Positions 1 to 9,510 of a stretch of DNA of 53,022 bases are shown piece by piece. How positions within the stretch are numbered: position 1 is the stretch's first letter; each line of letters begins with the position of its first letter. The stretch comes from a virus. The stretch is from IMG/VR virus record IMGVR_UViG_3300026551_000003, positions 1-53,022 of that record; one strand, 5' to 3'. Under the pieces are notes generated by a model. The model saw only the letters and a program-made list of their open reading frames with translations, was not told the origin of the DNA and made no database searches. The position numbers were made by a program, and so were the translations under genes.

Positions 1-232
1 CTTACGGTCCAGGCACCTGGAACATTCAGATCCCGAACCCGACGCAGGTGTTCGACATGGACACCTTCTCGTTCGACATCGACGATGTGGGTGCGGAGCA
101 GTTCCGGCTTAAGAGTACGCGCGGTGCACAGTTTGCCAGCTTCGGTGAGCGCTCGTGTCAGATGACGACGACGCGCGACTTCCTGACCAACGCCGACTAC
201 GTCAACTTCATCAGCGTGTTGGGACAGAAGAT
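1..232. repeat. Terminal overlap, left copy (circular or permuted genome)
   Basis: Bases 1-232 are repeated at 52791-53022 with a single difference at base 127 (C) versus 52917 (T). The repeat lies in the middle of the major tail protein gene, so it is the overlap of a circular assembly, not a biological terminal repeat. It implies a circularly permuted or circularly assembled genome of about 52,790 bp. Confidence 0.95.
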
Positions 233-428
233 CACTGTCCTTGCGACGAACGGTGTTAACAACAACATCCAGTTCGACCTGTTCAACGCGATCAAGGACG
301 TGTATCAGGTGCCGCTCTCTGGAGTTGGCAACCTGATACGTGCCTCGATCACCTACCAGACCGTACTCGACGGTTCCGGCAACGAGTACGACATCATTTA
401 CAAGACTCAGGAAACAATCGTTCCTTAG
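1..428 (+). CDS. Major tail tube protein, C-terminal part (continues from the window end)
   Basis: This is the 3' part of the gene that begins at 52283. The frame is open from base 3 and matches the end of the window, so on the circular genome the protein is 311 residues. It would polymerise into the tail tube around the tape measure protein. The role rests on position: it follows the tail terminator candidate and immediately precedes the overlapping chaperone pair and the tape measure gene, the canonical siphovirus order. The sequence is beta-rich without recognisable catalytic motifs. The first 232 bases are the terminal overlap; residue GCA at 126-128 is GTA in the other copy (Ala versus Val). 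Confidence 0.85.
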   Translation, partial: YGPGTWNIQIPNPTQVFDMDTFSFDIDDVGAEQFRLKSTRGAQFASFGERSCQMTTTRDFLTNADYVNFISVLGQKITVLATNGVNNNIQFDLFNAIKDVYQVPLSGVGNLIRASITYQTVLDGSGNEYDIIYKTQETIVP

Positions 429-455
429 TCCAGATGATTCTTTGAGGGAGGAATC

Positions 456-905
456 ATGCCACGTGCCACTGTGTCTACCGAACCCGAGCGATTCGATCTA
501 GCGTCGCTACCAGAGGGCTGGGTTCTGCTTCGTCGTATGTCCTACGGCGAACGCCTGCATCGTCAGGACATGGCGATGCAGATGTCCATGGAAGCCGATC
601 AGCGCAAGAAGACTGCGCAGATGAACGTCACCCCTGCTCAGACGGCGGTCGCCAACTTCGAGCTGAAGACCTGCGTCATAGATCACAATCTCGAGGACGA
701 GTCAGGACGCAAGCTCGACTTCAAGAACCCGCTCGACTGCGCTCAGCTCGACGGACGTATCGGTGAGGAAATCGCCAACTTCATCGACACGATGCACGAC
801 TGGGAGGTGCAGCTCCCAAACTCCGAAGTGAGATCCGTAAGCTCGTCTGGGCGAACCGTCCTTCAGGGGAAAGTAGTTTCGCACGATCAGGAGAAGAAGA
901 AGTAG
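456..905 (+). CDS. Tail assembly chaperone (gpG-like), zero-frame product
   Basis: This 149-residue protein sits between the major tail protein and tape measure genes. It starts at ATG 456 behind a GGGAGG ribosome site. In siphoviruses this position holds the chaperone that coats the tape measure during tail assembly. The body is acidic and helical (for example ending IDTMHDWEVQLP near residue 121), but after the slip site at 815-821 the zero frame becomes low-complexity, which fits a shared N-terminus with a longer frameshifted product. It acts in the cytoplasm and is normally absent from the virion. Sequence similarity alone would not identify it. Confidence 0.8.
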   Translation: MPRATVSTEPERFDLASLPEGWVLLRRMSYGERLHRQDMAMQMSMEADQRKKTAQMNVTPAQTAVANFELKTCVIDHNLEDESGRKLDFKNPLDCAQLDGRIGEEIANFIDTMHDWEVQLPNSEVRSVSSSGRTVLQGKVVSHDQEKKK

Positions 906-1087
906 CGCAGCAGCTAGTAGCACTGACTAATGCCTGTCGAGAGCTTCATTGTCTGCCAAGGACGGGTGGCTGGCTTGATCAGGATTGCTTCCTCGTAGAG
1001 GGAATGGATCTGGTCATCATGGAGCAGCAGGCCAAGGAGGCAGAAGAGCAGCACAAGCGGGAGCTGGAAGCGAATAGGAGGAGGTAG
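456..1087 (+). CDS. Tail assembly chaperone frameshift product (gpGT-like)
   Basis: A -1 ribosomal slip at C CCA AAC (815-821) would join residues 1-122 of the upstream frame to 88 residues read from base 821 to the stop at 1085-1087, giving 210 residues. The extension reads naturally: it begins LRSEIRKLVWANRPSGE, includes GGWLDQDCFLVEGMD, and ends in a charged helix rich in Glu, Gln and Lys (EQQAKEAEEQHKRELEANRR). The stop lies one base before the tape measure start, as in lambda G/GT and most siphoviruses. No independent start with a good ribosome site serves the extension. Seen: heptamer and open frame. Known: family mechanism. Inferred: that slippage occurs. Confidence 0.8.
815..821 (+). 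promoter_or_regulatory. Programmed -1 frameshift slippery heptamer
   Basis: CCCAAAC lies in phase as C CCA AAC relative to the gpG-like frame. This matches the X XXY YYZ rule, and both tRNAs can re-pair as CCC AAA. The -1 frame is open from here to 1087. Confidence 0.85.
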
Positions 1088-1088
1088 C

Positions 1089-4000
1089 GTGCCGCTCGGT
1101 GTACGTGAGGTCCTTCTCGTCGTCAGAGCTCAAAACATGAGCTCTGGCGTTCTTCGCAACTTGGCGGGTGACTTTAACAACCTCAACGCGTCAGCTAAGA
1201 GGGCTGCTGAACAGCAGATGCAGACGGGTTCTGCATTGATGGCTGTCGGTACAGGCATTGCTGCAGTTGGTGGTGCTGGACTACTGTTCTTGGGCAAGGC
1301 GACAGCGGCTGCAATGGAGTACAATCGTCAAGTCGCCTTGACCAAGACACAGATGTACGGAGTCAAGGCTAGCTTCGATGACGTTGCTAAAGCTGGCCTT
1401 GACGTGGCACGAAAAGTTGCCGTTCCGCTCGACCAGATTCAGCAGGGCCTATATGACATCTTCTCCTCGATGGATGTCAACATGACACAGGCCAAGTTTC
1501 TCCTGATGAACTTTGCTAAGGAGGCTGTCGCAGGCCAAGTCGATCTGAGCGTAGCTGAACGCGCTACGATCGGTGTCATGAACTCGTACCACATGAAGGT
1601 CCAGGACGTAATCAAGGTCCAGGACGTCATGTTCAACCTGGTCAAGTATGGCGTTGGTACCTACGAGAACTTTGCCAATGTAATTGGTCGCGTTACTCCG
1701 TCTGCTGTTCGTGCGAATCAGACGTTTGAAGTAACCGCAGGGATGATGGCGTTTCTCACGAGGAACGGTCTCTCCGCTGCTAACGCTGCTGCCTCTGCGG
1801 GTCGAGCCCTGGATGCTATAGGCAAGTCTCGAGACAAGATTGCTAGCCTAGGTAAGACCGTGATCGGTGCTCTCGGTCCAGACGTTGCCAAGAAGCTAGG
1901 CTTCACGGCACAGACGATGATTAAGGTCACAGACTCTGCAGGACGTCTGCTTCCTATCAACAACATCATGACGAACTTGGGCAAGGCTCTAAGTGGTCTG
2001 AATCCGACGCAGCTGAACGACGTTCTCACAGCTATGTTCAAGGGCACAGGCGGAACGATTCAGGCGATGAGGTTCTTCAACGTCGCCATTCATAACTTCG
2101 CACAGCTCAATCAGCTAACGAACGATATGTACACAAGCAGAGGCGCGCTACAGGCTGCCTACGGTATAATGGCTAACACGCCTGCAGCTAAAATCCAACT
2201 GCTCAGGAACGCCTTCAAGGCCTTCATGATTGTGCTAGGTGATCAGTTGCTGCCTGTAGTGGGGAAGGTAGCAGGAGTACTAGCGGAGTTCTTCAGACTC
2301 ATAGGGTCCTTGCCGAAGCCTGTTCTGAAAGTCATTGCTATCGTTCTAGCAGTGGTATCGGTGCTATTGGTGCTTGCAGGTATTGTCTTGATCGTCGTTG
2401 GTGCTTGGATGGTGCTCTCCGCTGTCATTGCTGCAGCGTCAATACCCTTTGCTGCGATTGCGCTTGTCATAGGCATTATCATAGCTGTCGTTGCAGCACT
2501 AGCCGTTTCTGCGTACTTCATCTACAAGTACTGGGGCCCAATTAGCAAGTGGTTCCACCAGATGTGGTTTGATATGTGGAAGTGGATAGACCATATCTGG
2601 CAGAGCATCTACAAGTCGATATACGACGCCTGGAATAAGATCAAGGGCGTCTTTCTGAGTATCCAGAAGTGGGTCTCCACCAACTTCGATAAATGGTGGA
2701 AGACTCATGGCGACTCTATCAAGCTGATCTGGAAGCAGATCTGGGATGGAGTAGCTGAGAACTTCCGCGTCGTTTGGGACGTCATCTCAGGCATCTTCAA
2801 GACCGCGTGGGCGATTATAGAGACGGTAGTGAAGGTAGGCTGGAACGTAGTTGTACTTGGCCTTAAGGTCGGCTGGAACGTTCTTGTAGGCGTCTTTAGA
2901 GCTGCTTGGGCTGTAATCGTTGCACTGTTCAAGGTCTCGTGGGCTATTGTCTCTGCCATAGTCAAGATCGGTATGGCAGGCATCGAATCAGTAGTGAAGA
3001 TATTCTGGGATGTGATCGTAGGCATCTTTAGCATCTTCCTCGACCTCATCACAGGCCATTGGCATACAGCCCTAGTTGACATGAGAAACATGGGCATTCA
3101 GGTCTGGAATGCTATCAAGCAGTTTCTCGTAGCAGTTTGGCATGCGATCTACAGCGCTGGTACACCAATCTTCAACGCACTCAAGAACGGTGTAGTTGGC
3201 GTATGGCATGCGATCTACAACACGACCCAGCAGGTCTGGGGCAGTATCAAGTCCTTCCTGTCCTCTACTTGGGGCGCGATCGTAAGTGGTACTAAGACTA
3301 CGGTGAGTGGACTAGGTAGGATCTGGCAAGGCATCGAAGGAGCCTTCAAGATTCCTGTCAACTTCGTCATCGGTACTGTTTACGATAGTGGCATTCGGGC
3401 TCTTTGGAATACAGTCGTGAATGCCATAGGCCTAAGCAACCTCGACCTTCCATTCGTGAAGACGCTGGCGTCAGGCGGCAAGATCCCTGGGTTCGGTGGC
3501 GGAGATAAGTATCCGGCGTTGCTAGAGGCAGGCGAAGCTGTCGTCGACAAGAACAGGACACGCAAGTACGCCTGGCTCTTGTCGATGATGGGCGTTCCTG
3601 GAATGGCTGCAGGTGGCGTTGTACCACTACCTGGCGGGCACGGTGGCGGAGCGCCAGGCAGAGGTGGTACAGGTATAGGTTCTATCATCAGCAGCGTCAT
3701 TAACGTTGCTGGTGCAGTTGCGAAAATGACTGCAGCCGCTGTGACAGGCAACCAGGTAGCCTTTACCAACGCCTTCGTCAGTGCCTTCCCGCATGCCGCC
3801 GGAGCAGGCGAGCTAGCTTCCATAATCGCTACACTACCTGTCGCACTCGCAAAGAAGATGATCTCGGGCCTGTGGAACACAATAGCAGGGACCGGGGGCG
3901 GTGCTGCTACATACAAGCCTGGCGCGGGTGTGGAACAGTGGCGAAGCCTTGTCGCTCGTACGCTAGGTATGGAAGGCTTGTCGGGCCAGCTTGTCGATGC

Positions 4001-5543
4001 AGTACTGTACCAGATGCAGACCGAGTCTGGTGGTAATCCTCGTGCAATCAACCTGACCGACATTAACGCTCAGCATGGCGACCCGTCAAAGGGTCTGATG
4101 CAGGTTATCATGTCTACGTTCCGGGCTTACCACTGGCCAGGTACTGCGTTTGACGTTTACAACCCACTCGCGAACATTGCAGCAGCTCTCAACTACGCGA
4201 AAGCCAACTACGGACCCGGACTTCGGAACGCCTACGGTGGTATCGGTACGGGTCACGGTTACGCTGGTGGTACCCGGGGAGCTATGCCTGGCTGGGCCTG
4301 GGTAGGAGAGCATGGACCTGAGCTAGTTCGTTTCCTTGGTGGCGAAACTGTACTTGATACAGTAACTTCGATGCTAGCGAGTTTTGGAACGCATAGGGGG
4401 TACGCTACAGGAACCAATCCTTCTCAGCAACAGATTTTGGCTTTGCGTTTGCAGTCGTATGAGTTGGAGCTGAGGCATGTTAGGACCTCTGCTGCACGCC
4501 TTCGCATTGAGGCTGAAATCCTGACTGTGCAGAGGCAACTGTATAAGCTAGCACATCCGGCAAATAGGATCGCACCCATCGCGCATCCGACTGCTGAGCA
4601 GATTACAGGAATAAGGATTGCTGACGCCTATTTCTCAGGGTTGGTAAATACCCTAAGCAAGATTCGAACTGAGCAGACGGATGCGATCAAGGCAATCCAA
4701 AGGTACTACAGCGGTGGTGCTGCGACTTGGCGCGAGCGAACTATTGACCGACAGTCGAACCAGTTGGCTAGTTTGGTCAGTAAGCTAGCGGCTCTTACCG
4801 CTCAGCATAACGCTGCAGTAGCGTATCAGTCACAAGTCGCTTCTAGCCTAGCAGGCTACGGTGCTTTGTCGAATATCACTTTGGCCTCTGGCGCTACAGC
4901 TACTGCATCAGGTGCGATTCGACCAACTGGTGCTGGTACGGTAGATACTAGTCTCCAGGGTCAGCTGCATCAGAAGCTAGCGCAGCTGAAGAAGTTTGCT
5001 GCTATTCTGATGCAGCTACGTAGGATGGGATTGTCGTCGGATCTTCTTCAGCAGGTCATAGCAATGGGACCTGATGATGGCTACACTTATGCTCTGGCGA
5101 TATTGGGAAGCGGTAGAGGTGGAATTCTCGACATCAATCGAACAGAGGCAGCGATCGTTTCCGCTGCAGGCGGTGTAGCACACAATGCTGCTGTTGCTGT
5201 GTATGGGAAGGCTGTAGTAGACGGGTTCAAGTCTCAGCAGGCAGCGCTGGAGAAGATGATGCGTCACCTTGGTCAGGTGATGGGCCAAGAAGTTGCGCTG
5301 TGGTTGAGAGTACCGAGCTCGAAGCTGCCGCACTATGCAGGTGGCTCCTGGTACGTGCCCCAGACTGGGCTTGCTCTAGTCCACGAAGGCGAGATGATCT
5401 TGAGCAGAGGAGTTGCGGGTAGAGCTCGGGCTGGTGCAGGTATAGGTGGTGCAACTCAGAACTTCTACATTACTACACAGGAAATCGATCCACGTAGGCA
5501 CGCAGCGGAACTAGGATGGGAACTAGCAAGGAGGTCTAGTTAG
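1089..5543 (+). CDS. Tape measure protein with lytic transglycosylase domain
   Basis: The 1,484-residue protein sets tail length and is ejected ahead of the DNA. It starts at GTG 1089 behind an AGGAGGAGG site that overlaps the chaperone stop. The N-terminal third is alpha-helical and resembles TP901-type tape measures. Residues about 410-480 are strongly hydrophobic, followed by a Trp-rich stretch with repeated W..I/V patterns (about 490-800). Around residues 950-1050 there is an SLT-type muramidase signature: catalytic-type Glu in QTESGG near residue 979, then GLMQVIMSTF and NPLANIAAALNYA. Short motifs of the form W-V-G-E-H-G-P-E-L and HEGEMIL recur, typical of phage tape measures. The transglycosylase probably opens peptidoglycan during entry. 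Confidence 0.95.
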   Translation: MPLGVREVLLVVRAQNMSSGVLRNLAGDFNNLNASAKRAAEQQMQTGSALMAVGTGIAAVGGAGLLFLGKATAAAMEYNRQVALTKTQMYGVKASFDDVAKAGLDVARKVAVPLDQIQQGLYDIFSSMDVNMTQAKFLLMNFAKEAVAGQVDLSVAERATIGVMNSYHMKVQDVIKVQDVMFNLVKYGVGTYENFANVIGRVTPSAVRANQTFEVTAGMMAFLTRNGLSAANAAASAGRALDAIGKSRDKIASLGKTVIGALGPDVAKKLGFTAQTMIKVTDSAGRLLPINNIMTNLGKALSGLNPTQLNDVLTAMFKGTGGTIQAMRFFNVAIHNFAQLNQLTNDMYTSRGALQAAYGIMANTPAAKIQLLRNAFKAFMIVLGDQLLPVVGKVAGVLAEFFRLIGSLPKPVLKVIAIVLAVVSVLLVLAGIVLIVVGAWMVLSAVIAAASIPFAAIALVIGIIIAVVAALAVSAYFIYKYWGPISKWFHQMWFDMWKWIDHIWQSIYKSIYDAWNKIKGVFLSIQKWVSTNFDKWWKTHGDSIKLIWKQIWDGVAENFRVVWDVISGIFKTAWAIIETVVKVGWNVVVLGLKVGWNVLVGVFRAAWAVIVALFKVSWAIVSAIVKIGMAGIESVVKIFWDVIVGIFSIFLDLITGHWHTALVDMRNMGIQVWNAIKQFLVAVWHAIYSAGTPIFNALKNGVVGVWHAIYNTTQQVWGSIKSFLSSTWGAIVSGTKTTVSGLGRIWQGIEGAFKIPVNFVIGTVYDSGIRALWNTVVNAIGLSNLDLPFVKTLASGGKIPGFGGGDKYPALLEAGEAVVDKNRTRKYAWLLSMMGVPGMAAGGVVPLPGGHGGGAPGRGGTGIGSIISSVINVAGAVAKMTAAAVTGNQVAFTNAFVSAFPHAAGAGELASIIATLPVALAKKMISGLWNTIAGTGGGAATYKPGAGVEQWRSLVARTLGMEGLSGQLVDAVLYQMQTESGGNPRAINLTDINAQHGDPSKGLMQVIMSTFRAYHWPGTAFDVYNPLANIAAALNYAKANYGPGLRNAYGGIGTGHGYAGGTRGAMPGWAWVGEHGPELVRFLGGETVLDTVTSMLASFGTHRGYATGTNPSQQQILALRLQSYELELRHVRTSAARLRIEAEILTVQRQLYKLAHPANRIAPIAHPTAEQITGIRIADAYFSGLVNTLSKIRTEQTDAIKAIQRYYSGGAATWRERTIDRQSNQLASLVSKLAALTAQHNAAVAYQSQVASSLAGYGALSNITLASGATATASGAIRPTGAGTVDTSLQGQLHQKLAQLKKFAAILMQLRRMGLSSDLLQQVIAMGPDDGYTYALAILGSGRGGILDINRTEAAIVSAAGGVAHNAAVAVYGKAVVDGFKSQQAALEKMMRHLGQVMGQEVALWLRVPSSKLPHYAGGSWYVPQTGLALVHEGEMILSRGVAGRARAGAGIGGATQNFYITTQEIDPRRHAAELGWELARRSS

Positions 5544-6404
5544 ATGCCTCCAACATTGACCGACTACACTTGGGCCTTTGGTGACAGTGGTACGGTTCTT
5601 AACACTGACAGTATTGGTTTGCCTTTTGTCGACGTCCTTAGGGTGAGCGGACTCGATACTGCACCGCTGAGAACATCGACTGATGAACATCAGGGTATGG
5701 ATGGCACGTACATTGATACACCGTTCTTGTCCTCCAGGACGATTGTTATTGAGGGCAACCTCTATGCTAATCCTAGCGACCCTGATACATTGCTAAACTC
5801 ACTTCGCGCTGACTATGCCAACAGTGCAGTGAGGCCCTTCTACATCCAGCTGCCTGGGCAGACTACTAAGTTCGTTAATTGTCAGGGTGGCGGAATAGTC
5901 TACGACGTCGGTATGGGTAGGCGCGTAGGTATGACGCCTGTGCAGATGACGTTGCTGGCTGAGGACCCGTACATCTACGACTACCCCCCGCAGCGCGTCT
6001 CTGTAGCAGTGCCTACGTTGTCCGTATTGGGTACGTCGTTCAATATGTCGTTCAACGTAGGCTTCGGTGGTGCACTCCCGAACTACGGCGCTACCGTCAG
6101 CAACAATGGTACGCATACAGCTTACCCGCTCATCACGATCACGGGGCCTGTTACCAATCCGGTTCTGACCGATAGCTACAGTGGCACTTCGATGGCACTT
6201 TCCATCTCGCTGTCGGCTGGCGATATACTGGTAATTGATACCAGACTAAAGTCGATTGTCCTGAATGGTACAGTTAGTCGTCGTACGGCGATGGCAGGTT
6301 TGAAGTGGATTAGTGTTCCGCCTGGGATTTCTGATACCATTTCATTCACTGCAGACTCGGGTACAGGGTCTTGTACCGTTACGCTTTACAACACCTACTA
6401 CTAA
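5544..6404 (+). CDS. Distal tail protein (Dit-like)
   Basis: This 286-residue protein follows the tape measure gene directly (ATG immediately after the stop, ribosome site AAGGAGG). The N-terminal half has features of the Sipho_tail/Dit fold: an HQGMDGTY segment, a region reading RTIVIEGNLY, and a following LLAEDPYIY segment, as in distal tail proteins that form the hexameric ring joining tube and baseplate. The C-terminal half is a beta-rich galectin-like domain candidate. Position immediately after the tape measure supports the call. No enzymatic motif is visible. Confidence 0.8.
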   Translation: MPPTLTDYTWAFGDSGTVLNTDSIGLPFVDVLRVSGLDTAPLRTSTDEHQGMDGTYIDTPFLSSRTIVIEGNLYANPSDPDTLLNSLRADYANSAVRPFYIQLPGQTTKFVNCQGGGIVYDVGMGRRVGMTPVQMTLLAEDPYIYDYPPQRVSVAVPTLSVLGTSFNMSFNVGFGGALPNYGATVSNNGTHTAYPLITITGPVTNPVLTDSYSGTSMALSISLSAGDILVIDTRLKSIVLNGTVSRRTAMAGLKWISVPPGISDTISFTADSGTGSCTVTLYNTYY

Positions 6405-6412
6405 GGAATAGC

Positions 6413-7429
6413 ATGGCAGCGATTGAGCCCCCGTTCGTTTGTCAGGGTCGCACGGATCACCCTGCGCAGCTGTTTCGGGTAGCGCTAGCAGGAGCGTCTG
6501 GGGCGCCTTACGCTGCAGGCGGTACTAGCCCACAGGGCGGTGTCGATCCCTACATGGGTCAAGCAATGGTCGTTACCGGTCTGGCTTCACTGAACGTACA
6601 GATCGGTACAGGCCTTGTTTTCATTCCGAACACGACGGCGTGGAACGGAATGTATGCAGGCTACAACACGGCTACCTTCAACGTCGCGATTCCTGCAGTT
6701 TCTACTACGCAGTGGCGATCGGATTACATCGTTGCGCAGTGCATTGATCCTGGCGATGCCACTGCCAACTGGAACGTGTTCGATGTCGCTGGTGTCTTCT
6801 CGTCTTCGTCCCCTGGTGCATTGCCTGCATTGCCTGCGAACTCCATTCCGCTAGCAATCATTCGAGTCGTGCCAAACATGACCGTTACCAACGGTGGTGG
6901 CACGGTTGTCGATGCACGAGTTTGGAATGGTCTCAAGGGCATCTGGCCTACGACCTCGACCGCAAGGCCTTCGTTGACCTGCCCCAACGGGACAATGTGG
7001 TACGAGGCTGATACGTTCGCTCTCGGCGTTATCATCAACGGCGCCTACGCCTATCTCAACACAGCTTCTCCCGCAGCACAAGACCCTTGGCACAACTTCA
7101 ATCCGCTAGCAGCAGGCTGGTCTGTACCAGCAGGTGGCTTCGCCAAGTACAGGAAGACCTTCGATAACGAGGTTCAGCTAACAGCGGCGATCGCTACGAC
7201 GGTAGGTACTAGCTCTACCTGGACGACGATTACCGCTTCGCCGCTGCCTGCGGGGTATCGCCCACCTAGCAACCACATCTTCGCAGCTGCCACAGATGCT
7301 GAGTCGGCTTCTCCTAGTCAGCAATCTCCCCGGGCCCAGCTGCTCACGACTGGTCATATCCAGCTTCAGTACATTTCTACTTCGGCACTGTTTGCCGAAT
7401 TCGAAGCGCGTATTCCGTTGGATGTCTGA
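6413..7429 (+). CDS. Minor tail protein
   Basis: This protein has 338 residues, counted from ATG 6413, which follows an AAGGAATAGC ribosome site just after the distal tail stop. An earlier in-frame start at 6371 would overlap the Dit gene and is less likely. The sequence is rich in Ala, Thr, Gly and Pro with beta-strand character and ends in a segment resembling receptor-binding or tip proteins (ASPLPAGYRPPSNHIF). It is probably a tail tip or baseplate component. The gene overlaps the next by one base at ATG 7429 (TGATG). The exact role cannot be read from sequence. Confidence 0.65.
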   Translation: MAAIEPPFVCQGRTDHPAQLFRVALAGASGAPYAAGGTSPQGGVDPYMGQAMVVTGLASLNVQIGTGLVFIPNTTAWNGMYAGYNTATFNVAIPAVSTTQWRSDYIVAQCIDPGDATANWNVFDVAGVFSSSSPGALPALPANSIPLAIIRVVPNMTVTNGGGTVVDARVWNGLKGIWPTTSTARPSLTCPNGTMWYEADTFALGVIINGAYAYLNTASPAAQDPWHNFNPLAAGWSVPAGGFAKYRKTFDNEVQLTAAIATTVGTSSTWTTITASPLPAGYRPPSNHIFAAATDAESASPSQQSPRAQLLTTGHIQLQYISTSALFAEFEARIPLDV

Positions 7430-8538
7430 TGACAGCACACTACACCTACCTGGCAACCGATCTGGTATCGAACAAGATACTGGGCGAGTTGCCTGTGAAC
7501 GGCGTAACGTTGGATTGCCAACTTAACAAGGCTGGCAACATGAGCGCAGGGTGTAGACTAAGTGACAAGCGAATTCCTGACGACGAGCTCATCGCTAGGA
7601 CTACGCCAGGTAAGGCTGCGTTCTGGGTCTATCGTGAGAGTCAGATTGTTTGGGGCGGAATTATTCTCAGCCGTGAGTACCAATCGAATAGCAAGGCGCT
7701 GACGCTGACTGGACAGACATTCGAGTGCTACCCCGCTAGGCGCTTTCCTCGTTACGTACTAGGTAAGACGACGCAGCAGATGACCTTTGGCCAATGCTAC
7801 GCTATCAACTACCTCTGGCTACAGCTACAGGGAGTAGCCAGAGGTAGTATTGGTGTAGCAGCTGCTAGCCTACCGGTTATTGATCCGGTTGTTCAGCTCA
7901 CTATAAACGGGTATGACTTGTCGTCATCGTACGACGACTTGATTCAGTCGATCGTGAGCCTTAGCTCGGGACCTGACTACACGATCACTTGGGCTGAGGA
8001 CGGTCAGGGGTACCCACAGAAGCAACTAGTCGTTGCTACACCTATTGGTAACCCAGTGGGACAGACTGATTTGACTGTTGACTACCCTGGTCCTGTTGTT
8101 GACTACGTTTACACAGAGAACGCATCTGCAGGCAACAACCAGTGGTGGGCGGTAGGCGATGGCGATGGTGCAGCAGCTGTCGTAGGCTCAGCAGGAGACG
8201 CTAACGCGCTCGCCTCCGGCTACCCGCTTTGGGAAGGCGTCAACAGCTACTCAGGTGTAACAGCTCAAACTACTATTAACGCACATGCAGCTTCGGATCT
8301 GCTCTCACTCGATCTTCCTCTGGTCACTCACCATGTTGACTTGGAGGGCAACGTCTTTCCGCAATTCGGTTCGTATGGTATGGGCGACTACGTCGTTGTC
8401 AATGCAACCGATCCACGCTTCCCTCGAGGTGTACGGTTCGCCGTTCGTGCAATTGGTTGGACGATACAACCTCCAGATGAAGGCCAGGGCACGGAGAAGA
8501 TTTCGCTCGTGTTCGACGAGTCCACAGGGGGTCAGTGA
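7429..8538 (+). CDS. Tail hub / baseplate protein (ReqiPepy6 Gp37-like family candidate)
   Basis: The 369-residue protein starts at ATG 7429, overlapping the preceding stop. The first 110 residues contain segments such as SAGCRLSDKRIPD and FWVYRESQIVWGGIILSREY, which resemble the Gp37-like/tail hub proteins of actinophages and the N-terminal domain of baseplate hub proteins. It likely sits at the tail tip below the distal tail ring. A later segment, TEKISLVFDEST, closes the domain. Neighbours on both sides are structural tail genes with overlapping ends. Confidence 0.65.
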   Translation: MTAHYTYLATDLVSNKILGELPVNGVTLDCQLNKAGNMSAGCRLSDKRIPDDELIARTTPGKAAFWVYRESQIVWGGIILSREYQSNSKALTLTGQTFECYPARRFPRYVLGKTTQQMTFGQCYAINYLWLQLQGVARGSIGVAAASLPVIDPVVQLTINGYDLSSSYDDLIQSIVSLSSGPDYTITWAEDGQGYPQKQLVVATPIGNPVGQTDLTVDYPGPVVDYVYTENASAGNNQWWAVGDGDGAAAVVGSAGDANALASGYPLWEGVNSYSGVTAQTTINAHAASDLLSLDLPLVTHHVDLEGNVFPQFGSYGMGDYVVVNATDPRFPRGVRFAVRAIGWTIQPPDEGQGTEKISLVFDESTGGQ

Positions 8539-9503
8539 TGCCGCGCTACCAGCAAGCTGCGACGTTTGACCTGGTAAGGTCAGTGAAGAACATTCAGGTG
8601 TCATTGAAGCAGCTTCAGATTCAGAGTCCTGGATCTGTGCGTAAGAACTTGAATCAGGTAACGGCGTCACTAGGTCAGAACGGGTACTTCTGGGGCGGCG
8701 ACACCACTGGTTGGGTAGGACTTAACGGTACGTTCGCTGTTGTAAGCGACCCTCCTGCAGGTGCAACCTACCCTCATGCCGGAATGTACGTCAACGATGG
8801 CGTTACCGTAGGCGGAGGCGCGATGGAATCAGCTAATGCGCCTTTTCCCGTTACGCCCTTGCAGCAGTATCTAGTCACAGCGCTAGTGAACTCGTCTTTG
8901 GGGTCGGTGCAGCTAGGATTTGACTGGCAGGACTCAACACACAGTTTTCTCGCAGGACCCACCAACCAGACGTTTACGGTCGTTGCTAACACGTGGACGC
9001 AGCTGTCAGCCATACAAACTGCACCTCTGACTGCAGCTTACGCATATCCTCGGGTGGGAACGCCTAATGCAGATAGCAGCACCACGTTTGCTCAGGCCGT
9101 CTCCGTTACGCCAGTATGCGTGCCAGGCCTATGGCAAGACATGCGACCACTTAGTAACTCCTTTGTCGGTACAATTACTAACGAGTTGCCTCCGCAGTAC
9201 AGACTGAACGCTGATGGTACTGTCGAGGTAGCTGGTGCTATACAGCTTCCGGCTGCCGGAGCGTATAACGGCATAACGTTCTTCACGTTCCCCGCTGGAT
9301 ATAGGAGCCTAAGGTTCTACTCGTGGCCAGTCGTCCAGGTCGGCGGAGCTATGAGTACGGACTCTAACGTAGGCTCACCGCGTTCCTACACAGACTCAAC
9401 GGGCATACTACAAGTGTTCGGTATATCGCCAGCTATCAATAGCAGCGTCGTTCGCATTGGTGGAAGGTATCCAGTCAACTCACCAGGTCTTATTACTATC
9501 TAG
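8538..9503 (+). CDS. Minor tail protein
   Basis: The 321-residue protein starts at ATG 8538, overlapping the upstream stop (GTGATG; a GTG at 8535 is also possible). The first 40 residues form a probable amphipathic helix rich in Gln and Val, followed by beta-rich sequence with the segments GYFWGGDTTGWVGLNGTF and PQYRLNADGTVEVAG. The latter resembles phage tail-fibre 'A-D-G-T-V-E' motifs. It is likely a tail tip or fibre protein contacting the host surface. I do not recognise a specific family. Confidence 0.6.
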   Translation: MPRYQQAATFDLVRSVKNIQVSLKQLQIQSPGSVRKNLNQVTASLGQNGYFWGGDTTGWVGLNGTFAVVSDPPAGATYPHAGMYVNDGVTVGGGAMESANAPFPVTPLQQYLVTALVNSSLGSVQLGFDWQDSTHSFLAGPTNQTFTVVANTWTQLSAIQTAPLTAAYAYPRVGTPNADSSTTFAQAVSVTPVCVPGLWQDMRPLSNSFVGTITNELPPQYRLNADGTVEVAGAIQLPAAGAYNGITFFTFPAGYRSLRFYSWPVVQVGGAMSTDSNVGSPRSYTDSTGILQVFGISPAINSSVVRIGGRYPVNSPGLITI

Positions 9504-9510
9504 GAAAGAT

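Noticed and set aside
2160-2175. TATAAT within the tape measure gene as a promoter
   Set aside because: It is internal to a coding region, lacks a -35 and does not match the late promoter string.
3380-4063. Long minus-strand frame (227 codons) under the tape measure gene
   Set aside because: It has shadow-type composition, no ribosome site and lies wholly antisense to a clear gene.
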